Source: UBA117 sp049975245 (GTDB taxonomy: Archaea > Methanobacteriota > Methanobacteria > Methanobacteriales > Methanobacteriaceae). From it: DNA of 64,000 bases. The DNA lies in NCBI GenBank assembly GCA_049975245.1, contig JBNGDB010000001.1:119007-183006 (forward strand). Direction: 5' to 3'. A program made the translations under genes and the position numbers. This document shows, piece after piece, positions 38,299 through 45,550 of this stretch; the first letter of the stretch is position 1, and each line of letters starts with the position of its first letter. The notes beneath the pieces are model-generated. The model was not told where the DNA came from and ran no database searches. It saw only the letters and a list, made by a program, of their open reading frames with translations.

Positions 38299-38706
38299 AT
38301 GAAAATTAAACTTTGTGCTCTCCTATTAACATTGATTATATCAGCAGTTATGGTATCTGGATGTACCGAAATGAAAGCAGAAAACGGTACCTGGGGAGAG
38401 AAAGAACCAGTAAAAGCATCAGAACTTAGAATTGTTAACTCCACGGGGGAACACTTTGACCGGAATGAAACCAGCATATATTATGTTTATGGTGATCTTA
38501 AAAACACCGCTGGTAATGATGCCTACAATGTAGGAGTAGTGGCCAAATTCTATGATGCTGAAGGAAACCTAGTAGGAACCAACACCTCTGGCACGGTGGA
38601 ACCAGACACGGTGGTAGGTGAGGGAACATCCTTCTACTACGCTGGTTGGGATGATCCTGAAAAAAGGATTGTCCGGGCGGAGTTGAAGATTGTAATTAAA
38701 AAATAG
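38299..38706 (+). CDS. FxLYD-domain lipoprotein
   Basis: 135 residues. Lipoprotein signal with lipobox VSGC (Cys at about residue 22), then a FxLYD-type beta domain (YVYGDLKNTAGNDAYNVGVVAKFYDAEGNLVGTN), a fold used by many secreted archaeal proteins of unknown role. ATG at 38299 preceded by AAAGGTG. Surface-anchored through a lipid. A single gene right after the IS5 element. The same domain ends the 54715-55815 protein. Confidence 0.75.
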   Translation: MKIKLCALLLTLIISAVMVSGCTEMKAENGTWGEKEPVKASELRIVNSTGEHFDRNETSIYYVYGDLKNTAGNDAYNVGVVAKFYDAEGNLVGTNTSGTVEPDTVVGEGTSFYYAGWDDPEKRIVRAELKIVIKK

Positions 38707-38746
38707 GAACAATTTTTCTGAATATAACAATTATTATCTATGATAT

Positions 38747-39610
38747 TCACTTATTTAATATGATGGTGAGTCCATCATCCAAACTGGTAAGAGGCTTCCA
38801 TCCCATTTTATCCTGGATATGTGTAATATCAGCCACAGTATCCATAACCTCATTTTTTCTAGACTGACCAGTATAGGCAACCTGCACCTCTTTTCCATAT
38901 AACTCCACTATTTTATCTGCAATCTCCTCTACTGAGAAACTTTTACCATAGCCCACATTAAAAATGTCAATATTATCCCGTGGATTATAGGCGCCGGCTT
39001 TAAGCATGGCCCTGATAACATCCTCCACATATACAAAGTCTCTTTTAGGTTCCGGATCCTGCAGTTCAATCTTACCGGAGGGTAACTGTTTAATTATAGA
39101 GGGAATCAGGAAATTATCCCCCTGACCCGGGCCGTATATGTTAAAGGGCCGGAGTATTATACAGTTCAAGTCAAAATCTGAACTGTATCCCTGACATAAT
39201 TTCTCCATAACCAGTTTACTATGGGTGTAGGGATTATTGGGTTTGAGGGGATGGTCCTCGTCAATGGGCAGATATTCGGGTCGGCCGTATACATAGGAGC
39301 TCATGGTTACCAGTTTCTCCACTCCAAACTGCCGGGCCAGTTCCAGGATGTTGAGTGTACCAGCAACATTGACTTCATATGTTTCCCGGGGATGGTCAAA
39401 GGAGTAGGGTACAAAGGTCACCGCAGCCAAGTGGTAGATCACATCCACCTCTTCTAGGGCCTGGATCTTCTCCCAGTTTCTAATATCAATAAAACCACCA
39501 TTCTCAGCCAGTGTCACTATTTCATTGTCTTCTTCTAGTTCTGGTAATAGATAATCGCCGATAAAGCCGTCATGACCTGTTACCAGTATACGTTTATTTT
39601 TTAACTTCAT
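38747..39610 (-). CDS. NAD-dependent sugar-nucleotide epimerase/dehydratase
   Basis: 287 residues, extended SDR fold. Nucleotide-binding GHDGFIGDYLL at the N-terminus and the catalytic YTHSK at about 147-151, with a preceding SS(Y) and the substrate loop NIYGPGQGDNF. Modifies a nucleotide-linked sugar (epimerase or 4,6-dehydratase; the exact reaction cannot be told). An ATG at 39610 behind GGGTGG is preferred to a GTG three codons earlier which lies in that box. Last gene of a minus-strand operon 42733-38747, separated from the nucleotidyltransferase by a tandem repeat. Likely part of surface glycan or N-glycan synthesis. Confidence 0.85.
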   Translation of the reverse strand: MKLKNKRILVTGHDGFIGDYLLPELEEDNEIVTLAENGGFIDIRNWEKIQALEEVDVIYHLAAVTFVPYSFDHPRETYEVNVAGTLNILELARQFGVEKLVTMSSYVYGRPEYLPIDEDHPLKPNNPYTHSKLVMEKLCQGYSSDFDLNCIILRPFNIYGPGQGDNFLIPSIIKQLPSGKIELQDPEPKRDFVYVEDVIRAMLKAGAYNPRDNIDIFNVGYGKSFSVEEIADKIVELYGKEVQVAYTGQSRKNEVMDTVADITHIQDKMGWKPLTSLDDGLTIILNK

Positions 39611-39650
39611 AAAATCCACCCGATAAAAGCTAAATTCTAACTATTTATGG

Positions 39651-39787
39651 TCTTGATGACCTGTACACTATTTATGAGTTTGAATGTTCTTGATGACCTG
39701 TTCACTATTTATGAGTTTGAATGTTCTTGATGACCTGTTCACTATTTATGAGTTTGAATGTTCTTGATGACCTGTTCACTATTTATG
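39651..39787 (+). repeat. 37-bp tandem repeat, 3.7 copies
   Basis: Unit starts TTCTTGATGACCTGTTCACT and continues ATTTATGAGTTTGAATG; copies at 39651-39686 (first base missing), 39687-39723, 39724-39760 and 39761-39787 (partial). The last copy overlaps the stop codon of the 39779-40492 gene, and the unit resembles the final codons of that gene (EQVFKNLQGHK), so it arose by tandem duplication of the gene's 3' end. Confidence 0.9.
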
Positions 39788-40492
39788 GCCTTGAAGGTTC
39801 TTGAAGACCTGTTCAAATTCTCTATTGGCCCGGTCGTAGTCATCATGCCGACCAATATCCAGCCAGTACCCGTCAAAGACATAGCCGTTTACGGTCTCCC
39901 CATTACTGATTAACCGGTTTATCAGATCAGGAAGGTCAAAGTAGGTGTCATCCTCCACATAATCCAGTACCTCCGGGCTGAAAATGTAGACACCCATACT
40001 CACCAGGTAATCAATAACCGGTTTTTCCTTATAGCCTACAATCTGATGGTCCTCATTAATCTCGGTAACCCCGAAGTCAATGTTCACCACCCTCTTGTTT
40101 AATGCTACGGTGGCAATGGCACCCTTGTCTTGGTGGTGCTGCATAAATTCCCTATAATTAAGGTCAGTTAACACGTCACCGTTCATCATCAAAAAGGGGC
40201 CGTCCATCTCATCTCTTACTAGTGATAGGGGACCGGCAGTTCCCAGTGGCTGGTCCTCCTTGGTGTAGCTTATATTCACCCCGTATTTACTTCCATCACC
40301 AAAGAAGGCCATTATTAACTCGCCCAGGTGTCCGATGGACATTATTATATCCTCATATCCTGCTTCTTTTAATTGATGGACCACGATCTCCAGGATGGCC
40401 TTATCTCCAATGGGCATTAAGGGTTTGGGGATGGTGGTGGTGTAGGGCCGCAGCCGGGTACCTTTACCACCAGCCAGTATTAACGCTTTCAT
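39779..40492 (-). CDS. Nucleoside-diphosphate-sugar pyrophosphorylase
   Basis: 237 residues. Signature LAGGKGTRLRPYTTTIPKPLMPIG at the N-terminus, NGDVLTD for metal binding, and DIGRHDDYDRAN near the end, matching RfbA/ManC-type sugar-1-phosphate nucleotidyltransferases without the extra C-terminal hexapeptide domain. Makes an NDP-sugar from sugar-1-phosphate and NTP; the sugar cannot be named. It lies 6 nt after the upstream SDR gene (40499-41488), so the two are co-transcribed and probably act in sequence on one activated sugar. Confidence 0.85.
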   Translation of the reverse strand: MKALILAGGKGTRLRPYTTTIPKPLMPIGDKAILEIVVHQLKEAGYEDIIMSIGHLGELIMAFFGDGSKYGVNISYTKEDQPLGTAGPLSLVRDEMDGPFLMMNGDVLTDLNYREFMQHHQDKGAIATVALNKRVVNIDFGVTEINEDHQIVGYKEKPVIDYLVSMGVYIFSPEVLDYVEDDTYFDLPDLINRLISNGETVNGYVFDGYWLDIGRHDDYDRANREFEQVFKNLQGHK

Positions 40493-40498
40493 ATATTA

Positions 40499-41488
40499 TC
40501 ACCGGTTGTAAATATCAGTCTTGTGCAGATCAGTATTTTCTCTGATCCAGTTAATAGTCTCTTTTAAACCGTCATCCAATGACATGCTAGGCTGCCAGTC
40601 TAATAATTTCTTGGCCTTGGAATTGTCGCACCACAATCGCTCCACTTCACTGGCACTGGGACGGATACGGGACTCATCAGTTTTAATTTCTACGTCACGG
40701 CCAATCAGACCAATAATCTTTCCTGCCAGATCTCCAATGGATATTTCAAAGTTAGAACCAATATTGATCACTTCTCCCACTGATTCAGGGGATTCTCCCA
40801 CACGGATAAAGCCCTGGGCTAAATCTTTAACGTAGGTATAGTCCCGGGTAGGGTGCAGCGATCCTAAGAAGATCTCATCATTAGTTAAGGCCTGGGATAT
40901 TATGGTGGGTATAACAGCCCGGGAGGACTGCCGGGGCCCGAAGGTGTTGAAAGGTCTTATGGTGGCTACGGGTAAATCAAAGGATAAGTGGAAACTTTCA
41001 GCTATCTTATCTGCCCCTATCTTACTTGCAGAGTAGGGTGACTGGCCCTGCAAGGGGTGTTCTTCGTCGATAGGCACGTAACGGGCAGTGCCGTAGGTCT
41101 CGCTGGTGGAGGTGTGCACAATCTTTTCCACCTCATAGTCCTGGGCAGCCATCAAAACATTGAAGGTTCCCATTACATTGGTCTCCACATTCTCCCGGGG
41201 ATGGACGTAGGAGTAGGGAATACTTATCAGGGATGCCAGGTGAAATACAACGTCAACATCTTTAACTGCTCCACGTATAGCATCATAATCCCTTAGATCA
41301 CCAGTTACAACCTCCAAGGAATCAACCACGTCACGGGGGAGGTATTCCAGCATCCCCCAGTCATTCCTGGAATTATACCTTACAAATGCCTTTAAATCCA
41401 CATCCATATCGATAAGTGCCTCGGTTAGGTGGCTTCCTATAAATCCACCAGCTCCGGTTAATAAAACTGATTTTCCCTTAAGATTGAT
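40499..41488 (-). CDS. NAD-dependent sugar-nucleotide dehydratase/epimerase, apparent ATC start
   Basis: About 330 residues, extended SDR. The first ATG (41407) would remove the NAD-binding strand. The frame upstream of it reads NLKGKSVLLTGAGGFIGSHL, the essential GxxGxxG motif, and is closed by TAG at 41504-41506 without any ATG, GTG or TTG. ATC at 41486-41488 lies 9 nt after AAGGAG (41498-41503) and is the likely start; a one-base deletion after the out-of-frame ATG at 41493-41495 is the alternative. Catalytic YSASK and loop NTFGPRQSSRAVIP resemble GDP-mannose 4,6-dehydratase and dTDP-glucose dehydratase relatives. First of three co-directional sugar-nucleotide genes. Confidence 0.8.
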   Translation of the reverse strand: MNLKGKSVLLTGAGGFIGSHLTEALIDMDVDLKAFVRYNSRNDWGMLEYLPRDVVDSLEVVTGDLRDYDAIRGAVKDVDVVFHLASLISIPYSYVHPRENVETNVMGTFNVLMAAQDYEVEKIVHTSTSETYGTARYVPIDEEHPLQGQSPYSASKIGADKIAESFHLSFDLPVATIRPFNTFGPRQSSRAVIPTIISQALTNDEIFLGSLHPTRDYTYVKDLAQGFIRVGESPESVGEVINIGSNFEISIGDLAGKIIGLIGRDVEIKTDESRIRPSASEVERLWCDNSKAKKLLDWQPSMSLDDGLKETINWIRENTDLHKTDIYNR

Positions 41489-41523
41489 AGTATCATACTC
41501 CTTCTATTTCCTTGTTAATTTAT

Positions 41524-41715
41524 GAAAATTATAGTTTGCTTTGCATATTATACTCTTTTAAAACTAATATAGAAAATTATAGTTTGCTTTGCATATTATA
41601 CTCTTTTAAAACTAATATAGAAAATTATAGTTTGCTTTGCATATTATAATCTTTTAAAACTAATATAGAAAATTATAGTTTGCTTTGCATATTATAATCT
41701 TTTAAAACTAATATA
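41524..41715 (+). repeat. 48-bp tandem repeat, four copies
   Basis: Copies at 41524-41571, 41572-41619, 41620-41667 and 41668-41715. The unit starts GAAAATTATAGTTTGCTTTG and ends AAAACTAATATA. Copies 1-2 differ from 3-4 at one base (ATACTC against ATAATC). It lies between the glycosyltransferase stop codon and the SDR start, within the operon. Confidence 0.95.
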
Positions 41716-41722
41716 TTTTTCA

Positions 41723-42733
41723 TTATTTAAGTTCCCGGATTAAACTCAACAACCCCTTCTCCCGCACTTCACTGGGGAATAATTTTTTAACCCGCTGACG
41801 GGCCATTTTTCCTTTACCAGATTTCAATGCCTTTTTTATAGCATCTGCCGTTGCCTCCACATCCCCGTAGGGGGCGTAAAATCCAGTATCTCCTATGGCC
41901 ACTGGTATTCCAAATCTTTCTGTTCCCACCGGCACGCATTGGCAGAGCATGGCCTCACAAACTGCAGTGGGCAGTCCCTCCCGCATGCTGAGCTGACAAT
42001 ATACTTTAGATTTTTGGAATAGTTCTAATAGTTGGGGAAAGGGCACCGGACCTACAAATTCCACGTTGGAAGGTGCTATTTCTCGGAGTTTTTCCAGGGC
42101 CTCTCCAGTGGTTCCATTAACCATAAATTTTATCTCCGGGAGATATTTTGCAGATTTAACAAAAGTGTCTACACCCTTTAATCGCACACGATCCCAGGTA
42201 TGGCCCAAGGACGCGGTAAAGACCAGATCCTCTTTTTCTCCTTTTGGCTGGAAGGTCTTATCATCAAATCCAGTGGGTATAACCTGGAAGTTTTCCCCAG
42301 TTACCTGGTAGTGTTCTATGGCTTCCTGTTTCATGATGGAGGTTAGGGCAATAATTCTTGTAGCATTTTCAAATATGTATTTAATCCGGGCCATTTTATC
42401 AGGATCTACCAGTGCCCCGTATCCCAGTTCTTCAATCTTACCGGTTTCATATCCTCCAATGACCACCACCGACTTTTTGTTAAAGAATCGGGATAGTTTA
42501 ACTGTCCACTGGGCATGGATATCCGCGAACCAGGAGAAGGACACATCGGCCCATATTACTCCTGAAACCAATCGGTATAATGTTTTTAAGGTTGAAAAGG
42601 GATCCTTCAGGCTGACTTTAAAGTCCAGTTCCCTAACTTGGAAGTGTTTTTGAAGTATTTCCAAGTCCCTTTGTACAAAGGATGATGGGTTTAATCGTAC
42701 GAATAGGATTTTTATTGGTTTATTTTCACTCAT
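41723..42733 (-). CDS. Glycosyltransferase family 4
   Basis: 336 residues, GT-B fold. N-terminal LFVRLNPSSFVQRDLEIL, and a C-terminal GT4 domain with VIPTGFDDKTFQP, LGHTWDRVRLKGVDTFVKSA and the EX7E motif in REGLPTAVCEAM. Transfers a sugar from a nucleotide donor, on the cytoplasmic face of the membrane; donor and acceptor unknown. First gene of the minus-strand block 42733-38747, whose other products make the activated sugars, which suggests joint work on a cell-surface or protein-linked glycan. ATG at 42733 with AGGTAG upstream. Confidence 0.85.
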   Translation of the reverse strand: MSENKPIKILFVRLNPSSFVQRDLEILQKHFQVRELDFKVSLKDPFSTLKTLYRLVSGVIWADVSFSWFADIHAQWTVKLSRFFNKKSVVVIGGYETGKIEELGYGALVDPDKMARIKYIFENATRIIALTSIMKQEAIEHYQVTGENFQVIPTGFDDKTFQPKGEKEDLVFTASLGHTWDRVRLKGVDTFVKSAKYLPEIKFMVNGTTGEALEKLREIAPSNVEFVGPVPFPQLLELFQKSKVYCQLSMREGLPTAVCEAMLCQCVPVGTERFGIPVAIGDTGFYAPYGDVEATADAIKKALKSGKGKMARQRVKKLFPSEVREKGLLSLIRELK

Positions 42734-43145
42734 AAATCTACCTTAAAATTAGTTTTTTCGTTAATTATTTTAGTATTTTTTTATTATATTAATCTATCAT
42801 AATTTATATATTTTAAAACTAGCAAAAATGGTTTTTTTTATTTTTTATGACTTAAAATTTATAATTTTATTTATATCCTATTTATTTAATCATAAAATTA
42901 GCAATGCAAAGCTAATATATATTATTTCTATTTTTTGTTTTATTATTATAAAAAACTTAAAAATTATATTATAATTATTTGAAATTAAATAATCTGATAT
43001 TTTTAAATTTAGTTGTGCAATAATCTACCTAAAATATCCTGTTTTAACTTCGTTCATTCAATCAATTATATAAGTTTTTTACATAAATTTCTAAAAAATA
43101 TAAACATTTATATAGTATAAAAATAATACTTATAGTAAAGATTTT
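42734..43145. other. Divergent AT-rich intergenic region
   Basis: 412 bases between divergent genes, extremely AT-rich, no open frame of note. TTTATATAG at 43107-43115 lies about 35 nt before the ATG of the next gene and is a good archaeal TATA box; with start about 25 nt downstream the mRNA would have almost no leader. Confidence 0.5.
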
Positions 43146-43745
43146 ATGCCAATTAAAAATCAACTAATACATGGAGAGAACATCTTACTTTACAATCGCA
43201 ACGTTTATGAATGCTATCTTAACCTTAAAGATGACTTCCACTGTGTTTACCTTAGTGAACCAGTTCCCCTTAAATTCAAGCTCAAAAAATTCATTCAAGA
43301 TATTGCTCCCCATGAATATTCCTCTATAAAAAATGCTAACATCCCGGAACTTCGGGATAAAATCTTAAAAGTAGCCCAGGGAGAAAAAATAGTAGTATTC
43401 TTCAACCAGTTTGACCGTTTAACCAAAAACTCCGCGGACATCTACCACTCACTACAAGTCATGGGCCAAGTAGTTTATGTTTGCAGCTTTGACTCCAGCT
43501 TCAAACAGGAAATCTATGGATTTTATAAGACATTCCACTTCTACAACAAGGAGGAGTATAATTCAAAAACAGGAAAACATGAAATTAACATATCCTACGC
43601 AGTCTACGCAATTTTGAGCATGATATGTTTCATTATTTACATTAAAATATCTGCAACTGCAACCATGAGCACCATACTACTGGGGGCTACCTGGTTTGCG
43701 CTTATAATATTTAGAACATTAATCTATGCCGGAGGCAGGATATGA
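43146..43745 (+). CDS. Conserved-looking protein with two C-terminal membrane helices, unknown
   Basis: 199 residues. About 145 soluble residues with alternating strands (EKIVVFFNQFDRLTKNSADIYHSLQVMGQVVYVCSFD), resembling a nucleotide-binding-like alpha/beta fold but lacking a P-loop, then two hydrophobic segments (YAVYAILSMICFIIYI and LLGATWFALIIF). Active site none visible. ATG at 43146 close to a TATA box, so perhaps leaderless. The DUF457 membrane protein lies downstream after short leader frames. I do not recognise the family. Confidence 0.6.
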   Translation: MPIKNQLIHGENILLYNRNVYECYLNLKDDFHCVYLSEPVPLKFKLKKFIQDIAPHEYSSIKNANIPELRDKILKVAQGEKIVVFFNQFDRLTKNSADIYHSLQVMGQVVYVCSFDSSFKQEIYGFYKTFHFYNKEEYNSKTGKHEINISYAVYAILSMICFIIYIKISATATMSTILLGATWFALIIFRTLIYAGGRI

Positions 43746-43792
43746 AACCATTCCTGGATAGAGTTTAACTAATAAAATTAATATTGACGATT

Positions 43793-43922
43793 AAGGAGGG
43801 TAAAATATTAGTAATTCTTGGGCAGGTCCCCAGGCATTGATGTGCCACACTCCTACCAGTTATTGGGGGGTCTGGTAATGAGTAACTACATCCACATCGG
43901 TATTGAGGTGTCTGGGCTATGA
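43793..43922 (+). promoter_or_regulatory. Chain of two short overlapping leader frames before the DUF457 gene
   Basis: AAGGAGGG (43793-43800) precedes ATT at 43807 by 6 nt; this opens a 23-codon frame (SNSWAGPQALMCH...YWGVW) ending TAA at 43876-43878. That stop overlaps ATG 43878 of a 14-codon frame (MSNYIHIGIEVSGL), whose TGA overlaps ATG 43919 of the main gene. The second frame has GGGGGG and the main gene GAGGTG upstream. DNA around the two ATGs is an imperfect direct repeat of about 40 bp, period 41. Translational coupling is possible; alternatively it is a duplicated gene start. Confidence 0.45.
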
Positions 43923-44545
43923 GGTACTACACTCATATCGCGGGCGGGTTACTCTCCTTTATCATTTTCGCCCATATAGTAGATTTTAACCATACCTTAC
44001 TGGGATTATTCTTTGCAGGATGGATATCTATCCTTCCGGACTTATCTGAACATATTACTGGCCGGCACCGGGGACTGGGCCACTCCCTACTATGGTTAAT
44101 ACCTTTAATAATAATCACATTTTTTTATCCAGTTATTGGCTCAGCACTGCTTATCGGATTTTTAAGCCATTTATTACTGGACCTGTTAACTCAGCACGGT
44201 TGCCCCCTGCTTTATCCCTGGAAAGATAATGACTTTGTATGTCTAAATAAGAAGAGAAGAATAAAAACTGGTAGCAATCAGGATAAATCAGTGTTCATAT
44301 TTATAACATTCCTTATAGTGCCCTTATTAATATTCCACCCCGCACTAAGTCCAATTTGTGACATGATGGGAATAACTGTGGCTTCCTATGCCACAGAAAA
44401 TAATACCAATAACACCTCCCTGGATATTAAAAATAACATTAATATCAACTTCCAAGTGGATGAATCCAATAATAAGAATATCACCATAGAAAGGGTGAAT
44501 GACACCGTAACCACGGTGATAATTAAAGAATTGGATCCTGCTTGA
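43919..44545 (+). CDS. DUF457/YdjM-type membrane-bound metal-dependent hydrolase
   Basis: 208 residues. N-terminal His in YYTHIAGG, four or five membrane segments, and the metal-binding pattern SILPDLSEHITGRHRGLGHSLLW plus FLSHLLLDLLTQHGCPLLYPW, which define the YdjM/DUF457 family of inner-membrane metal-dependent hydrolases. A second part after a further membrane helix is Asn-rich and outside the family core (TENNTNNTS...NNKNITIERVND), apparently an extracytoplasmic tail. ATG 43919 is the third initiation site in a repeated start region. Substrate unknown; LexA-regulated in enteric bacteria, not applicable here. Confidence 0.8.
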   Translation: MRYYTHIAGGLLSFIIFAHIVDFNHTLLGLFFAGWISILPDLSEHITGRHRGLGHSLLWLIPLIIITFFYPVIGSALLIGFLSHLLLDLLTQHGCPLLYPWKDNDFVCLNKKRRIKTGSNQDKSVFIFITFLIVPLLIFHPALSPICDMMGITVASYATENNTNNTSLDIKNNININFQVDESNNKNITIERVNDTVTTVIIKELDPA

Positions 44546-44615
44546 AATATAATTATAATTTAGTAGAAATACAATATTTAAAATCTTGAAATATAATTAT
44601 AATTTAGTAGAAATA
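44541..44615 (+). repeat. 31-bp direct repeat spanning the stop codon of the DUF457 gene
   Basis: CTTGAAATATAATTATAATT plus TAGTAGAAATA occurs at 44541-44571 and 44585-44615. Copy 1 includes the TGA stop of the upstream gene, so this is another 3'-end duplication. Confidence 0.9.
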
Positions 44616-44658
44616 GAATACAATATTTTTAATTTAAAAATAAAGAAAAGTGGGTGGA

Positions 44659-45009
44659 TTATTCTAGACTAACCATTATCTTATCCCCTTCCACCTTCAC
44701 CGGGTAGGTTTTAAGATTTCTTGGTGACTTAAAAATCTTACTCAAGGATAGTTTTATACCAGACCAGTCTGTCCAGCGAATAACCTGACCATTGGAAAGA
44801 TCAAACTGGCTGTGATGCACGGGACATGTCACCATCAGTCCCTCCAAAACACCCTGGGATAGATCCCCTCCCATGTGAGGACATTTATTATCAGCTGCAT
44901 AGTATTCATCACCAGCACGGGCCAGGAGAATTTCTTTTCCCTGAACATTAAACATTTTCATCTGACCATTTTCCAGGTCATTTACATTGGCAATCTCTTC
45001 AAATTCCAT
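44659..45009 (-). CDS. Rieske-type [2Fe-2S] ferredoxin
   Basis: 116 residues. The cluster motifs CPHMGG (CxH, about residues 43-45) and CPVHHSQF (CxxH, about 62-65) bind a Rieske [2Fe-2S] cluster. Size and single domain match soluble Rieske ferredoxins such as BphF/NirD-like proteins; no membrane segment. It should pass electrons to a partner oxidoreductase, none of which is adjacent. ATG at 45009 behind GGGGGTTG. An odd extra stretch WTDWSGIKLSLSKIFKSP replaces the usual loop between the second motif and the last strands. Confidence 0.85.
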   Translation of the reverse strand: MEFEEIANVNDLENGQMKMFNVQGKEILLARAGDEYYAADNKCPHMGGDLSQGVLEGLMVTCPVHHSQFDLSNGQVIRWTDWSGIKLSLSKIFKSPRNLKTYPVKVEGDKIMVSLE

Positions 45010-45118
45010 AATAATACAACCCCCAATATAGCCATAATTCTAAAATAATATTATGTCTTTAAATGTATCTTAATTTTTCGCATGAAAATATTTAGAAAAT
45101 TAATCTTCACATGAATAG

Positions 45119-45310
45119 CTAATTTGTCTGGAATAATTCTTTAAATCGTCCCCGGCTACTTTTAAGCAGTTCCTCATAGGGTCCTGATTCCTTGATTTTG
45201 CCGTGGTCCATGAGGTAGATCTTATCTGCATTTTTTATAGTGGACTGGCGGTGGGCTATAATTAGAATGGCCATATCATGGGGCAGACCTTCCAGGGCAT
45301 TTAATATCAT
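45119..45310 (-). pseudogene. ABC exporter ATPase, C-terminal fragment
   Basis: 63 codons. The switch/H-loop IIAHRQSTIKNADKIYLMDHGKI and ESGPYEELL are the end of an ABC-type exporter ATPase (MsbA/lasso-peptide exporter type). Walker A, Walker B and signature motifs and the membrane domain are missing. Upstream it abuts a PqqD-like fragment, so a deletion has removed the middle of a small operon. Confidence 0.8.
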
Positions 45311-45313
45311 CTT

Positions 45314-45409
45314 TTAAATTTCCTGGTTTAATATGGCGGCTTCATCTTCCAGTTCGCAGGATACCAATCCATCTTCAACTGTAACTATTGATTCTAGGGT
45401 CATCTTCAT
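45314..45409 (-). pseudogene. PqqD-like RiPP recognition protein, N-terminal fragment
   Basis: 31 codons from ATG 45409 to TAA 45314: MKMTLESIVTVEDGLVSCEL then EDEAAILNQEI. The pattern VEDGLVSCELEDEAAILNxE is the first half of PqqD-family RiPP recognition elements; the usual LNxxSGxYYxLN continuation is cut by a stop. It lies 3 nt before the ABC fragment. PqqD plus ABC exporter is the layout of lasso-peptide and related RiPP clusters. Confidence 0.55.
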
Positions 45410-45518
45410 ATTATAGTAGCTCATTATTCACCATGTATTCCAAAAAGAATTAGAATATACACTATATTGACTAATCAAATTATATTATTTTTTATTAATT
45501 TAATTAAAAAAGGATTTC

Positions 45519-45541
45519 AAAAAAAAAGAAAAAAAGAAAAA
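45519..45541 (-). terminator. T-rich terminator of second beta-helix gene
   Basis: On the minus strand T5-C-T7-C-T9 follows the stop codon of the 45551-48250 gene by about 10 nt, as at the paralogues. Confidence 0.5.
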
Positions 45542-45550
45542 GTGTGTTGA

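Noticed and set aside
39651..39787. 37-bp tandem units as a CRISPR array
   Set aside because: Units are contiguous with no spacers and no cas genes are near.
41524..41715. 48-bp tandem units as CRISPR or replication origin iterons
   Set aside because: No spacers, no cas genes, no orc1/cdc6 gene; the units lie inside an operon.
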